Under the pieces are notes generated by a model that was given only the letters and a program-made list of their open reading frames with translations, had not been told where the DNA came from and ran no database searches. The position numbers were made by a program, and so were the translations under genes. This document shows, in pieces, positions 38,042 through 48,804 of a stretch of DNA of 64,000 bases (its first letter is position 1; every line of letters begins with the position of its first letter). Origin of the DNA: Mycobacteroides abscessus ATCC 19977 (GTDB lineage Bacteria > Actinomycetota > Actinomycetes > Mycobacteriales > Mycobacteriaceae); contig NC_010397.1 of NCBI RefSeq assembly GCF_000069185.1, forward strand, positions 2,418,001 through 2,482,000. Reading direction: 5' to 3'.

Positions 38042-39010
38042 ATGGACGCACAGGACACCTCGGCGAACGGCAAAGAGCCCCAGATACACGGCACCGGCCC
38101 GCACCTCATGGGTGGTTTCGAGCCGGAGGAGGGGCTGGGCCACCACAGCGCCAACCGGCCCAAGCGCAATCCGGTGCCCTCGCTACTGCGCACATTGCTT
38201 TCCGATCATCTGGACGCCGGATATCTGGAGGCCGCCCAGGCCCGCAAGAACGGGGCCAAGCCGCGCTCGCGGCTGGCCGAATGGGGCTGGCAGGCAATCG
38301 CGGCCATCGCCATCGCGGTGGTCTTTGCCGCGGCAGTCGCTCAGACCACGCGTATCGCCCCCGGCATGAAGCAGGAGAAGCAGGGCCTACTGGCCAGCAT
38401 CCGCAGTGAACAGCGCGATTCCGGCGCGCTGGAGTCCACCCGCGACCGGCTCTCGTCCGAGGTCGCCGGCGCGCGGCGCAGTCAGCTGGAAGGCAATGAA
38501 CAGGGTAAGGAACTCCTGAATCGGTTGGACCAGTTGGGCCTTGCCGCGGCGTCCACGGAGGTGCGCGGGCCCGCGCTCGTCGTCACGCTGGCCGATCCCG
38601 GCAGCGGCGGTGATCTCTCGGATGTCTCCAAGGAGCGCATACCGCGCAGCCAGCAGGTCATCCTGGACAGGGATATGCAGCTCGTCGTGAATTCGCTCTG
38701 GACCAGTGGCGCAGAGGCGATTTCGGTCTCCGATGTGCGAATCGGCCCGAACGTGACGATGCGGCAGGCCGGGGGAGCGATCCTGGTCGACAACCAGCCC
38801 ACGAGCTCCCCCTATCGGATCGTGGCGATCGGCCCGGCTAATACCATCAAGTCCGCGTTCGAGCGCAGTCCGGGGATGGCCCGAATGCGGTTGCTGCAGA
38901 AGTCGTATGGCATTCGACTCACCCTCGCTACCCAGGAGAACGTGCAGATGGCCCCGGCGGCCAGTCGGGATGTCAAATACGCCAAAGAGATTCCGGCGGG
39001 CAACCGGTGA
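38042..39010 (+). CDS. DUF881 membrane-anchored protein (first)
   Basis: A 322-residue protein, counterpart of Rv1823. About 80 cytoplasmic residues precede one membrane segment (AIAAIAIAVVFAAAVAQTT), a coiled-coil linker (QEKQGLLASIRSEQRDSGAL onwards) and a DUF881 domain carrying QLVVNSLWTSGAEAISVSDV and GPNVTMRQAGGAILVDNQPT. This family resembles B. subtilis YlxW/YlxX proteins encoded near division genes. It forms a three-gene unit with a small basic protein and a second DUF881 protein, the same arrangement as in M. tuberculosis. Role unknown; an envelope or division-associated complex is an inference. Confidence 0.86.
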   Translation: MDAQDTSANGKEPQIHGTGPHLMGGFEPEEGLGHHSANRPKRNPVPSLLRTLLSDHLDAGYLEAAQARKNGAKPRSRLAEWGWQAIAAIAIAVVFAAAVAQTTRIAPGMKQEKQGLLASIRSEQRDSGALESTRDRLSSEVAGARRSQLEGNEQGKELLNRLDQLGLAAASTEVRGPALVVTLADPGSGGDLSDVSKERIPRSQQVILDRDMQLVVNSLWTSGAEAISVSDVRIGPNVTMRQAGGAILVDNQPTSSPYRIVAIGPANTIKSAFERSPGMARMRLLQKSYGIRLTLATQENVQMAPAASRDVKYAKEIPAGNR

Positions 39011-39046
39011 GGTGGACCCGACCGTGATGTGGAGAGGAAGTGGACG

Positions 39047-39379
39047 ATGATCGGCATAGTCGCGCTGGCGATCGGCGTGGTACTGGGGTTGGTGTTTCAC
39101 CCGAACGTGCCTGATGCTGTCGCCCCGTACTTGCCGATCGCAGTGGTAGCGGCGCTCGACGCACTCTTCGGCGGCGCGCGGGCCTACCTGGACCAGATAT
39201 TCGATTCGAAGGTCTTTGTGGTCTCCTTCGTATTCAACGTCCTGGTGGCGGCACTGATCGTTTTCGTGGGTGACCAGCTCGGAGTCGGCACCCAGCTATC
39301 GACAGCCATCATCGTCGTTCTCGGCATCCGAATCTTCGGTAATGCTGCCGCCCTGCGGCGCAGGTTGTTTGGGGCGTGA
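39047..39379 (+). CDS. Small basic protein (DUF1290, Sbp-like)
   Basis: A 110-residue, almost wholly hydrophobic membrane protein with three to four segments (MIGIVALAIGVVLGLVF, PIAVVAALDALFGG, VVSFVFNVLVAALIVFVGDQ, STAIIVVLGIRIFGNAAALR) and a basic C-terminus. It corresponds to Rv1824 and to the Sbp family encoded near ftsZ in firmicutes. ATG 39047 is selected because GAGAGGAAG precedes it; an in-frame GTG at 39029 would add six residues. It lies between the two DUF881 genes and is presumably part of their membrane complex. Confidence 0.86.
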   Translation: MIGIVALAIGVVLGLVFHPNVPDAVAPYLPIAVVAALDALFGGARAYLDQIFDSKVFVVSFVFNVLVAALIVFVGDQLGVGTQLSTAIIVVLGIRIFGNAAALRRRLFGA

Positions 39380-39383
39380 GCCA

Positions 39384-40163
39384 GTGAACCAATCCCATCC
39401 TGGACAGCCCGACCCGCGGCTCGAATCGCACCCCGGCAAACACGAGATGCCCAAGACGCGCCGGCCACCGACGCGCAGCCAGATCACTTTCGGAGTACTG
39501 GGTGTGGCCCTGTGCGCGCTCCTCGGCCTGGCGATCACCACCCAGGTGCGTCAAACCGAATCGGGCGACGGCCTGGACACCGCGCGGCCGGCCGACCTGC
39601 TCGTCCTCCTCGACTCGTTGCAGCAACGCGAGGCCAATCTCAACAAAGAGATCGCAGACCTGCAGCAAAGCCTAATCACCATGCGCGCCAGCGGAACCGG
39701 CAATCAGGCCGTGATCAACGATGCCAAGGCGCGGCTGTCGGCGCTGTCGATCATGGTGGGGACCGTGGGCGCGACCGGGCCCGGCGTCATCCTCACCATC
39801 AACGACCCCGGGCAGGGACTCGGTCCCGAGGCGCTGCTCGACATCGTCAACGAGCTGCGGGCGGCGGGAGCCGAGGCCATCGAGATCACGGCCGGCGACA
39901 AGTCGGTACGTATCGGGGTCGATTCGTGGATCATCGGCGCCCCCGGACAGCTGGTCGTGGACGGCACCACCCTGACACCCCCGTATTCGGTTCTGGCGAT
40001 AGGTGATCCGCCGACACTCGCGGCGGCGATGAACATACCGGGCGGTGCCGTCGACACCGTCTCGCGGGTCGGCGGCAGCGTTACGATCGATCAGCCGGCG
40101 CGTGTAGACATCACCACCTTGCGAGAACCGAAACCTCGCCAATACGCTCAGCCCGGCAAGTAG
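39384..40163 (+). CDS. DUF881 membrane-anchored protein (second)
   Basis: A 259-residue protein (Rv1825 position). A polar, basic start of about 30 residues precedes one membrane segment ([19 protein letters not shown]), a coiled coil ([20 protein letters not shown]) and a DUF881 domain with [20 protein letters not shown] and VGVDSW-like [21 protein letters not shown] use GTG 39384, four bases after the small-basic-protein stop; ATG 39456, at [10 protein letters not shown], is an internal alternative. The two DUF881 proteins are related but only this one is short at the N-terminus. Confidence 0.84.
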   Translation: MNQSHPGQPDPRLESHPGKHEMPKTRRPPTRSQITFGVLGVALCALLGLAITTQVRQTESGDGLDTARPADLLVLLDSLQQREANLNKEIADLQQSLITMRASGTGNQAVINDAKARLSALSIMVGTVGATGPGVILTINDPGQGLGPEALLDIVNELRAAGAEAIEITAGDKSVRIGVDSWIIGAPGQLVVDGTTLTPPYSVLAIGDPPTLAAAMNIPGGAVDTVSRVGGSVTIDQPARVDITTLREPKPRQYAQPGK

Positions 40164-40218
40164 CCCTGTGAGCCCAGCGGCTACACCGACCACTGACCGA
40201 GAGCAAGGACGACTCACC

Positions 40219-40614
40219 GTGACCGAAATTCCCGCCGATCTGCACTACACCGAGGAACACGAATGGGTGCGGCGCACCGGTGACACCACCGTGCGCATCG
40301 GAATCACCGACTACGCACAGTCGCAGCTCGGTGACGTGGTGTTTGTCCAGCTGCCGGATGTCGGCTCCGAGCTGACCGCGGGCTCCACGTTCGGTGAGGT
40401 GGAATCCACCAAATCGGTATCGGACCTGTTCGCGCCCATCACGGCGAAAGTCATTGCCGCGAATGGTGATTTGGATTCCGACCCACAGCTGGTCAATTCC
40501 GATCCCTACGGCGAGGGCTGGTTGGTTGATTTGGAAGCCGCCAGTGCGGCCGACCTGGACGCGGCTCTTAATGACCTCTTAGACGCATCGGGATATGGTG
40601 ACGCCACCGACTAG
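40219..40614 (+). CDS. gcvH: Glycine cleavage system H protein
   Basis: A 131-residue lipoyl carrier that shuttles the aminomethyl group between the P, T and L proteins. The lipoylation site is Lys65 in [16 protein letters not shown], and the surrounding hammerhead fold is well conserved. GTG 40219 has AAGGA about 10 nt upstream; the frame opens at 40168 but the extra 17 residues are not family-like. It lies apart from gcvP (43863), which has its own riboswitch, so the two parts of the system are regulated separately. It is followed by a 259-nt leader before garA. Confidence 0.93.
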   Translation: MTEIPADLHYTEEHEWVRRTGDTTVRIGITDYAQSQLGDVVFVQLPDVGSELTAGSTFGEVESTKSVSDLFAPITAKVIAANGDLDSDPQLVNSDPYGEGWLVDLEAASAADLDAALNDLLDASGYGDATD

Positions 40615-40733
40615 GAGGACACCGGTTCTCCAACCAGTCCGGCGGCCATAATTTCGGGCAGACCACTGGCGGATACGGCAGAGGTGGCCCGTTACGGGCA
40701 GTCAGACGGTACGGTCGGAAATGAGCGGCAATG

Positions 40734-40770
40734 AGCGCTCGTCGTGAAGAGTACTGAGTTGACGAGCGCT
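40734..40770. repeat. Perfect 10-bp inverted repeat between gcvH and garA
   Basis: AGCGCTCGTC (40734-40743) and GACGAGCGCT (40761-40770) flank 17 nt. The hairpin sits 104 nt before the garA start. It may act as a gcvH terminator or as structure in a long garA leader; there is no T tract. Confidence 0.5.
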
Positions 40771-40873
40771 GGCCGCGAAGGGCATGAGGGCAGATGAGGG
40801 TCGCGACGAGCATCAGGCTCAGCAAGATCCGCACTGACAATCGAATCCTCCCAGGGGCGAGGAAGAAGGAGCG

Positions 40874-41347
40874 ATGGTGACCGATAACGACAAGGACGAC
40901 ACGTCAGGCGAGGTCACCGCGGAGACGACCTCGGTGTTCCGCGCCGATTTCGCTACCGAGCTTGAGGCGCCCGCCCAGGCCGGTGCCGACGTGTCTGGTG
41001 TCGAAGGATTGCCCGCCGGTTCGGCACTGTTGGTGGTCAAGCGCGGTCCCAACGCCGGGTCACGGTTTCTGCTCGATCAGGCCACCACGTCGGCCGGACG
41101 GCACCCCGATAGCGACATCTTCCTCGATGACGTCACGGTGAGCCGTCGTCACGCCGAATTCCGGCTTGACAGTGCCGAATTCCAGGTCGTCGATGTGGGC
41201 AGCTTGAACGGCACCTACGTCAACCGCGAGCCAGTCGATTCGGCCGTCCTCGCCAATGGTGACGAGGTGCAGATCGGAAAGTTTCGTCTGGTCTTCCTGA
41301 CCGGGCCGAAGTCGGCCGGTGACGATTCCGCCTCGGGTGGCCAGTGA
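40874..41347 (+). CDS. garA: FHA-domain metabolic regulator GarA
   Basis: A 157-residue protein that restrains 2-oxoglutarate dehydrogenase and glutamate dehydrogenase and activates glutamate synthase, depending on its phosphorylation. The N-terminal ETTSVF motif has the two kinase-target threonines (Thr18 and Thr19). The FHA domain (about 50-140) contains [20 protein letters not shown], then HAEF and the [12 protein letters not shown] strand. GAAGAAGGAGC precedes the ATG. It sits between gcvH and a MerR gene, as in M. tuberculosis (Rv1827), and its stop overlaps the MerR start. PknB/PknG are known kinases in relatives; none is in this window. Confidence 0.94.
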   Translation: MVTDNDKDDTSGEVTAETTSVFRADFATELEAPAQAGADVSGVEGLPAGSALLVVKRGPNAGSRFLLDQATTSAGRHPDSDIFLDDVTVSRRHAEFRLDSAEFQVVDVGSLNGTYVNREPVDSAVLANGDEVQIGKFRLVFLTGPKSAGDDSASGGQ

Positions 41348-42087
41348 CAGCTCCCGACCGGCCGGCTCTCACCGGAATGTCGATCGGGTCGGTACTCGAC
41401 CTGTTGCGTCCGGAGTTTCCGGACGTCACGATCTCGAAGATTCGATTTCTGGAATCGGAGGGACTGGTTACCCCGTCGCGTAGCGCGTCGGGGTATCGCC
41501 GGTTTTCGGCCTATGACGCCGAACGGCTCCGCTTCATCCTGACCGCCCAGCGCGATCACTACCTGCCGTTGAAGGTGATCAAGGAGCAGCTCGATGCGCA
41601 GCCCGACGGGGCGCTGCCCGACCTGGCGGGTTTCTCGGGTGGACCGCGACTATTTGCCATCACCGATGGAGACGACACCAACGGTGTTGCCCGTCAAGGA
41701 TTTCCGCCCTCCCGGCCCACCCGGCTGAGCCGCGAGGACCTGCTTTCGCGATCCGGTGCCGACGAGGTGCTGCTGACCTCGCTGATCAAGGCCGGGATCA
41801 TCACGTCCGGACCGGGCGGTTTTTTCGACGAATACACGGTGCTGATCGTCCAGTGCGCCGCTGAGCTGGCCGATTACGGAGTCGAGCCACGGCACCTGCG
41901 CACCTTCAGGTCTGCCGTCGACCGCGAGACCGACCTGATCGCCCAGATAGTGGGCCCTACCGTCAAGGCCAACAAGGCGGGAGCCCGCGACCGCGCCGAC
42001 GACCTGATCCGGGAAGTGGCGGCGCTGTCCATCGCCCTGCACGGGGCCATGATCAAGTCCGCGGTGCGCGGCGTCCTCGATCGCTGA
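41344..42087 (+). CDS. MerR-family regulator (Rv1828 type)
   Basis: A 247-residue regulator. The winged helix-turn-helix is in [20 protein letters not shown], with [20 protein letters not shown] then [11 protein letters not shown], which is the MerR signature. The long C-terminal part (residues about 110-247) is helical and carries no metal-binding Cys, unlike metal-sensing MerR proteins. The GTG start overlaps the garA stop, so the gene is co-translated with garA. It corresponds to Rv1828, whose DNA-binding domain has been studied; its target genes are not evident here. Confidence 0.88.
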   Translation: MTAPDRPALTGMSIGSVLDLLRPEFPDVTISKIRFLESEGLVTPSRSASGYRRFSAYDAERLRFILTAQRDHYLPLKVIKEQLDAQPDGALPDLAGFSGGPRLFAITDGDDTNGVARQGFPPSRPTRLSREDLLSRSGADEVLLTSLIKAGIITSGPGGFFDEYTVLIVQCAAELADYGVEPRHLRTFRSAVDRETDLIAQIVGPTVKANKAGARDRADDLIREVAALSIALHGAMIKSAVRGVLDR

Positions 42088-42132
42088 GGACTAGACTCGC
42101 GGTACGACAGAAGTACTGGTGTTGGAGGCACG

Positions 42133-42636
42133 ATGAGCGAAGTTCGAGTCGTGGGAATCCGCGTGGAACAGCCCCAGAACCAGCCGGTGTTGTTGCTGCG
42201 CGAGTCCGCGGGGGATCGTTACCTGCCCATTTGGATCGGCCAGTCGGAGGCGGCAGCCATCGCGCTGGAGCAACAGGGAGTGGAGCCCGCGCGGCCACTC
42301 ACTCATGATCTGATCCGTGATCTGATTGCGGCCCTTGGGCATTCACTCAAGGAAGTCCGGATTGTGGACCTGCAGGAGGGCACCTTCTACGCGGACCTGA
42401 TTTTCGACAGCGATATCCGGGTGTCGGCGCGTCCGTCGGATTCGGTGGCGATCGCGCTGCGTGTTGGGGTGCCGATCTACGTCGAGGAAGCGGTGCTCGC
42501 CGAGGCGGGCTTGATCATTCCCGACGAGGATGACGAGGACTCGGGCGGAGCGCTGCGCGAAGACGAAGTGGAGAAGTTCAAGGAATTCCTGGACAGTGTG
42601 TCGCCCGACGACTTCAAGGCCACGGAAGGCCCGTGA
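42133..42636 (+). CDS. Bifunctional-nuclease (BFN/DUF151) domain protein
   Basis: A 167-residue protein of the BFN family (Rv1829 position). Hallmarks are QPVLLLRESAGDRYLPIWIG, QSEAAAIALEQQGVEPARPL and the late RPSDSVAIALRVGVPIYVEE. The C-terminus is acidic (DEDDEDSGGALREDEVEKF). Plant relatives have RNase and DNase activity, but activity of the actinobacterial protein is not certain. It follows the MerR gene by 45 nt. A 257-nt gap with promoter elements separates it from the resR gene. Confidence 0.88.
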   Translation: MSEVRVVGIRVEQPQNQPVLLLRESAGDRYLPIWIGQSEAAAIALEQQGVEPARPLTHDLIRDLIAALGHSLKEVRIVDLQEGTFYADLIFDSDIRVSARPSDSVAIALRVGVPIYVEEAVLAEAGLIIPDEDDEDSGGALREDEVEKFKEFLDSVSPDDFKATEGP

Positions 42637-42700
42637 CAGGGCCTTAAGTAACGACTAAGTCTCAACCTAACCTTGACAGTCACACCCCGGGCGCGTCGCG

Positions 42701-42728
42701 TTGACCGTGATTTTGCGGCGGTCATAAT
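42701..42728 (+). promoter_or_regulatory. Candidate SigA promoter of resR/mcdR
   Basis: TTGACC (42701-42706), 16-nt spacer and CATAAT (42723-42728). A second TTGACA at 42673-42678 may belong to another promoter, and TATGCT at 42766-42771 may be another -10. The resulting leader would be about 160 nt. Confidence 0.45.
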
Positions 42729-42893
42729 TTGACTCAGCGGCCGGCACGGGGCAGCGCAAGGGGCGTATGCTCGGAGAATTCGTGCTTGGACGAACGCACT
42801 ACCGGCGGACTCGGATCCGTGGAATCTCTGTAGGGGATTTCCCAGGATCCGCGCCACGAGAGCCGGCGAAGCGATCGGCGAGAGGGAGCAGAA

Positions 42894-43517
42894 GTGGTCG
42901 AACAGCCGCAGCAGGGGCAGCTGGAGATGACGTTGGACAACGGGGCAGCGGGCTCTGTTGATTCCGCGACTACCGGACCTGTCCAGCCGGGTCTCTTCCC
43001 GGATGACTCAGTTCCTGATCAGCTCGTCGGCTACCGCGGCCCGAGCGCCTGCCAGGTTGCCGGCATCACCTACCGCCAGCTGGACTACTGGGCTCGCACC
43101 TCGCTCGTCGTTCCCTCGATCCGTAGCGCGGCCGGCTCGGGTAGCCAACGGCTTTACTCGTTCAAGGACATCCTGGTCCTCAAGATCGTGAAGCGGCTGT
43201 TGGACACCGGCATCTCGCTACAGAACATCCGCGTCGCCGTTGAGCACCTGCGCCAGCGTGGAGTCGAGGACCTGGCGAACATCACGCTGTTCTCGGACGG
43301 CACCACCGTCTACGAATGCACCTCCGCCGAAGAGGTCGTCGACCTGCTGCAGGGTGGGCAGGGAGTCTTCGGCATCGCGGTCAGCGGCGCCATGCGCGAG
43401 CTGACCGGCGCCATCGCCGAATTCCCCGGCGAGCGTGCCGACGGCGGCGAGGCCATCGAGGCACCCGAGGACGAGCTGGCCTCCCGCCGCAAGGATCGCG
43501 CCCGCAAGATCGGCTGA
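42894..43517 (+). CDS. resR: MerR-like regulator ResR/McdR
   Basis: A 207-residue regulator with MerR-type DNA-binding domain: CQVAGITYRQLDYWARTSLV then LYSFKDILVLKIVKRLLDTG. The C-terminal half is a small domain with no metal Cys. It corresponds to Rv1830, reported under the names ResR and McdR as a controller of growth and cell division; mutations there are linked to antibiotic recovery in tuberculosis. GAGGGAGC precedes the GTG. The long leader with possible promoters at 42673-42771 and the glycine riboswitch after it show it is a separate transcription unit. Confidence 0.9.
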   Translation: MVEQPQQGQLEMTLDNGAAGSVDSATTGPVQPGLFPDDSVPDQLVGYRGPSACQVAGITYRQLDYWARTSLVVPSIRSAAGSGSQRLYSFKDILVLKIVKRLLDTGISLQNIRVAVEHLRQRGVEDLANITLFSDGTTVYECTSAEEVVDLLQGGQGVFGIAVSGAMRELTGAIAEFPGERADGGEAIEAPEDELASRRKDRARKIG

Positions 43518-43584
43518 TCCGGTGGGCCGTTCCCGCCGGTCCAAACCAAGCCGTCAACTCGCGTAAACTGGTCGCGCATCGCCC

Positions 43585-43815
43585 GTGCGCGGGAGAGTGT
43601 CATGACGGCCAGTCATGACCGCCGAAGGAGCAACACCTCTCCGTCAATCTCTCAGGCCCCCGAACCGCCTGCGGCCCCGATGCCTCTGAAAAGCGGTGAT
43701 CCGGTTACCGAACCGGACCGCCCGCCGACGGGGAAAGGCTTCTACCAGGAGATTCTCCGGGTAGAACGACCGAATCTCTCAGGCGCCCGTGATGGGTTGA
43801 TGACAGAGGGAGGGG
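43585..43815 (+). promoter_or_regulatory. Tandem glycine riboswitch upstream of gcvP
   Basis: Two glycine-aptamer signatures follow each other. The first has GGGAGAGTG (43591), CCGCCGAAGGAGCAA (43619-43633) and AATCTCTCAGGC (43646-43657). The second has CGCCGACGGGGAAAGG (43723-43738), AATCTCTCAGGC (43773-43784) and GACAGAGGGAGG (43803-43814). Tandem aptamers before glycine-cleavage genes normally turn expression on with glycine. The element ends about 48 nt before the gcvP start. Confidence 0.92.
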
Positions 43816-43862
43816 AGACGCTGTCGCGTGCTGTGTCGCGCGACTCGGCCTCCGGGAGCGCC

Positions 43863-46700
<2,838 letters not shown>

Positions 46701-46778
46701 CTCCTCACACGCGAGCAGACGCTCGGTGCACCAAAGCCCAGGAGAGGGCCGTGCACCGAACGTCTGCTCGCGGAGGAG
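46701..46778. terminator. Strong bidirectional hairpin between gcvP and the VWA-like gene
   Basis: Arms 46711-46731 and 46751-46771 pair over 21 bp with a single mismatch (GAGCAGACG with CGTCTGCTC at the core), loop of 19 nt. CTCCTC (46701-46706) and GAGGAG (46773-46778) extend the stem. It separates two convergent genes and would stop transcription from both sides. Confidence 0.85.
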
Positions 46779-46780
46779 GG

Positions 46781-48616
46781 TTATGAAATGAAACGCGCGA
46801 TGGCCGCGGCCAGCTCCGGGCTGTTCGATGCCGACACGTTCTGATAGGCGCCACCGCTCTGCTGGGCGATGGTCTGCCAGGTCTGCTGATCGGAGTCGGC
46901 GCCAAAGTCGAGCACATTGATACGCACCGGTTTCGCCGGATCCTTGAGCCGGTTGATGGTATCGATCAGGCCGGGTCCGTCCAAGGTCTGGTCGGTGTGC
47001 GAACGTCCCGCCACTACCAACACCGAGTTCACCTGATTGGGGCGGAAACCAGCGACGGCGTCCTGGTACAGGGCTCTCAGGGTGGTGTACGCCACGGCGC
47101 CGTTACCGGTGGGCTGCAGCGCCGTCAGTGCGTCGGCGACGCTCTGCGAACGGGGCATCCCCTCCACATCATCGCCGGCACCGCCGAGGCGCACCACGGT
47201 GTTGCCTTCCTTGCCGTCGTAGACCCAGAGGCCGATGCCCGAACCCGGAGCGAGGGCGCGAACGCGGTTGGCCAGGGGCCCGGTGATATCCGACAATTTC
47301 GCATCGGGAGCTGGTGACGAGGCCAACATGATCGTCGTGGTGCCGGACCCCGTCGAAGTGCCGTCGGCCAGGGCGACGCGCACCTTGTCCTCAATGCTCA
47401 GCGGCTTGTCGATCTTGGCGAAGCTCACCACGTCGCTGGTGGGAAGGTCCGTGCCCTCGGCGCGGAAACCGGCCGCGGCCAGGTCCTTGATCTGGTCCTT
47501 GTCGCCCAGGAAACGCGCGAATTGGCTTGCTGCGGTGTGCTGTTCCTCAGAAAGCCATGCACCGTCCAACTGCACGGTGGGGTAGTCGGCGATGGGGGTC
47601 GCCCCGGCCGGTTGCCACTGGGCGATGACTTTCTTGGCGTCTCCGTTGTTGCGGGTGCGCGCATAAAGCTGCTGTTCGGTGGTGACCACCGCATGGACGG
47701 CCGCGCCGGGCTGCTCGCCGCCATCCAGTAGCGCGCCGATGGCGTCGGCCACGTTGTTGGCGGGCAGCTTTGGAGCCGTCGCCGCCAAGGAACCGGCAGC
47801 ACCCGCGCCCAGCTCGGGTGAATCACCCGGGCGGACACTGGCGGCCGCTACCGCTTCGGCGGCGAGCTGCGCCGCGTCGGCGTTGCCGCTCGACGGTAGG
47901 GCCAGTCGCAGCGAGCCCCAGCCGGGAAGGCCGACACCATCGAGCGAGTTCGGAACGTTCTGCAGCGCAGGCACATCCGCCCAGCTCTTGTCGTTCGGAA
48001 TGGCCTGGCGCAATTTCGGCGTCACCGCGATGACGACGGGCGTGCTCACCAGGCTGCGACTGTCGCTGACGATATTGGTCTTGGAGGCCGCCTTCAGGCG
48101 GGCCGAGGAGATCGAGCTCCCGGGTATCCACAATGCCGGCTGCTCACCAAGTTCCGCGGGCCACTGGCCGGTAAGCCCCTTGATCACATTGGCCGAGTCC
48201 GCGGGCCGCACCGACACGGTGAAGCAGTAGTCGCCGATCACTTCGTGCTTCTGGTTGAACCGCTCCGACAGTTCGCCGATTCGGTCCGCGATGGACGGGT
48301 CAGCAACCACGGCGATGGCGTTGTTTCCGTGCACGCAGGTAGCAGCGGCCTCGGCCTGGTTGTCGGAGGTCCGCCGATCGAAGTACCACCACAGCCCGAT
48401 GGACACCGCTACGACCAGGACGGCCGCGACGGCGCCGATCAGCCCCTTGCTCACACCCCAGTTGCTACCGCCACTGCGATGTGATCGCTGCCAGCTGCCG
48501 GTGTCGAACTCCGAACCCGAGCCCGACTCAGAGCCCGGCGCGGAGTCCGCTTCCCAGCCATCGTTGTCTTCCGGATCGTTTGGGCTACCCGACCCAGATG
48601 CGCTGTGCCTGCCCAT
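46781..48616 (-). CDS. Membrane-anchored substrate-binding plus VWA-like protein
   Basis: A 611-residue protein corresponding to Rv1836c. A Ser/Gly/Asp-rich cytoplasmic start leads to one membrane segment (residues about 58-79, LIGAVAAVLVVAVSIGLWWY). Outside, a domain like periplasmic substrate-binding proteins (about 95-390) precedes a VWA-like domain (about 425-611). The usual metal site DxSxS is missing: the strand reads IMLASSPAPDAKLSD, so metal-dependent adhesion is doubtful. Its end faces gcvP across the hairpin. The 188-nt gap to glcB upstream suggests independent transcription. Function unknown; envelope binding of a ligand is a fair guess. Confidence 0.84.
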   Translation of the reverse strand: MGRHSASGSGSPNDPEDNDGWEADSAPGSESGSGSEFDTGSWQRSHRSGGSNWGVSKGLIGAVAAVLVVAVSIGLWWYFDRRTSDNQAEAAATCVHGNNAIAVVADPSIADRIGELSERFNQKHEVIGDYCFTVSVRPADSANVIKGLTGQWPAELGEQPALWIPGSSISSARLKAASKTNIVSDSRSLVSTPVVIAVTPKLRQAIPNDKSWADVPALQNVPNSLDGVGLPGWGSLRLALPSSGNADAAQLAAEAVAAASVRPGDSPELGAGAAGSLAATAPKLPANNVADAIGALLDGGEQPGAAVHAVVTTEQQLYARTRNNGDAKKVIAQWQPAGATPIADYPTVQLDGAWLSEEQHTAASQFARFLGDKDQIKDLAAAGFRAEGTDLPTSDVVSFAKIDKPLSIEDKVRVALADGTSTGSGTTTIMLASSPAPDAKLSDITGPLANRVRALAPGSGIGLWVYDGKEGNTVVRLGGAGDDVEGMPRSQSVADALTALQPTGNGAVAYTTLRALYQDAVAGFRPNQVNSVLVVAGRSHTDQTLDGPGLIDTINRLKDPAKPVRINVLDFGADSDQQTWQTIAQQSGGAYQNVSASNSPELAAAIARFIS

Positions 48617-48804
48617 GTGTTGTCGCGACCCCTCTGATCCTGTCTAGGTACTTGTCCTACGGCCGTGTCCGAGCACCGCCGCGCGTCGGCCCGAGTCTAC
48701 TGTCCCTGACCGCCGAAACCCCGGTACGCGAAACCAAACCGCGTCCAAATAGACGCGGAGGCGTACCCGGCGCCACAGGTAGAGACACGTCGGGTACCCA
48801 TCCG

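Noticed and set aside
43602..43862. 87-residue N-terminal extension of GcvP
   Set aside because: The DNA is the tandem glycine riboswitch; the conserved protein begins at 43863.
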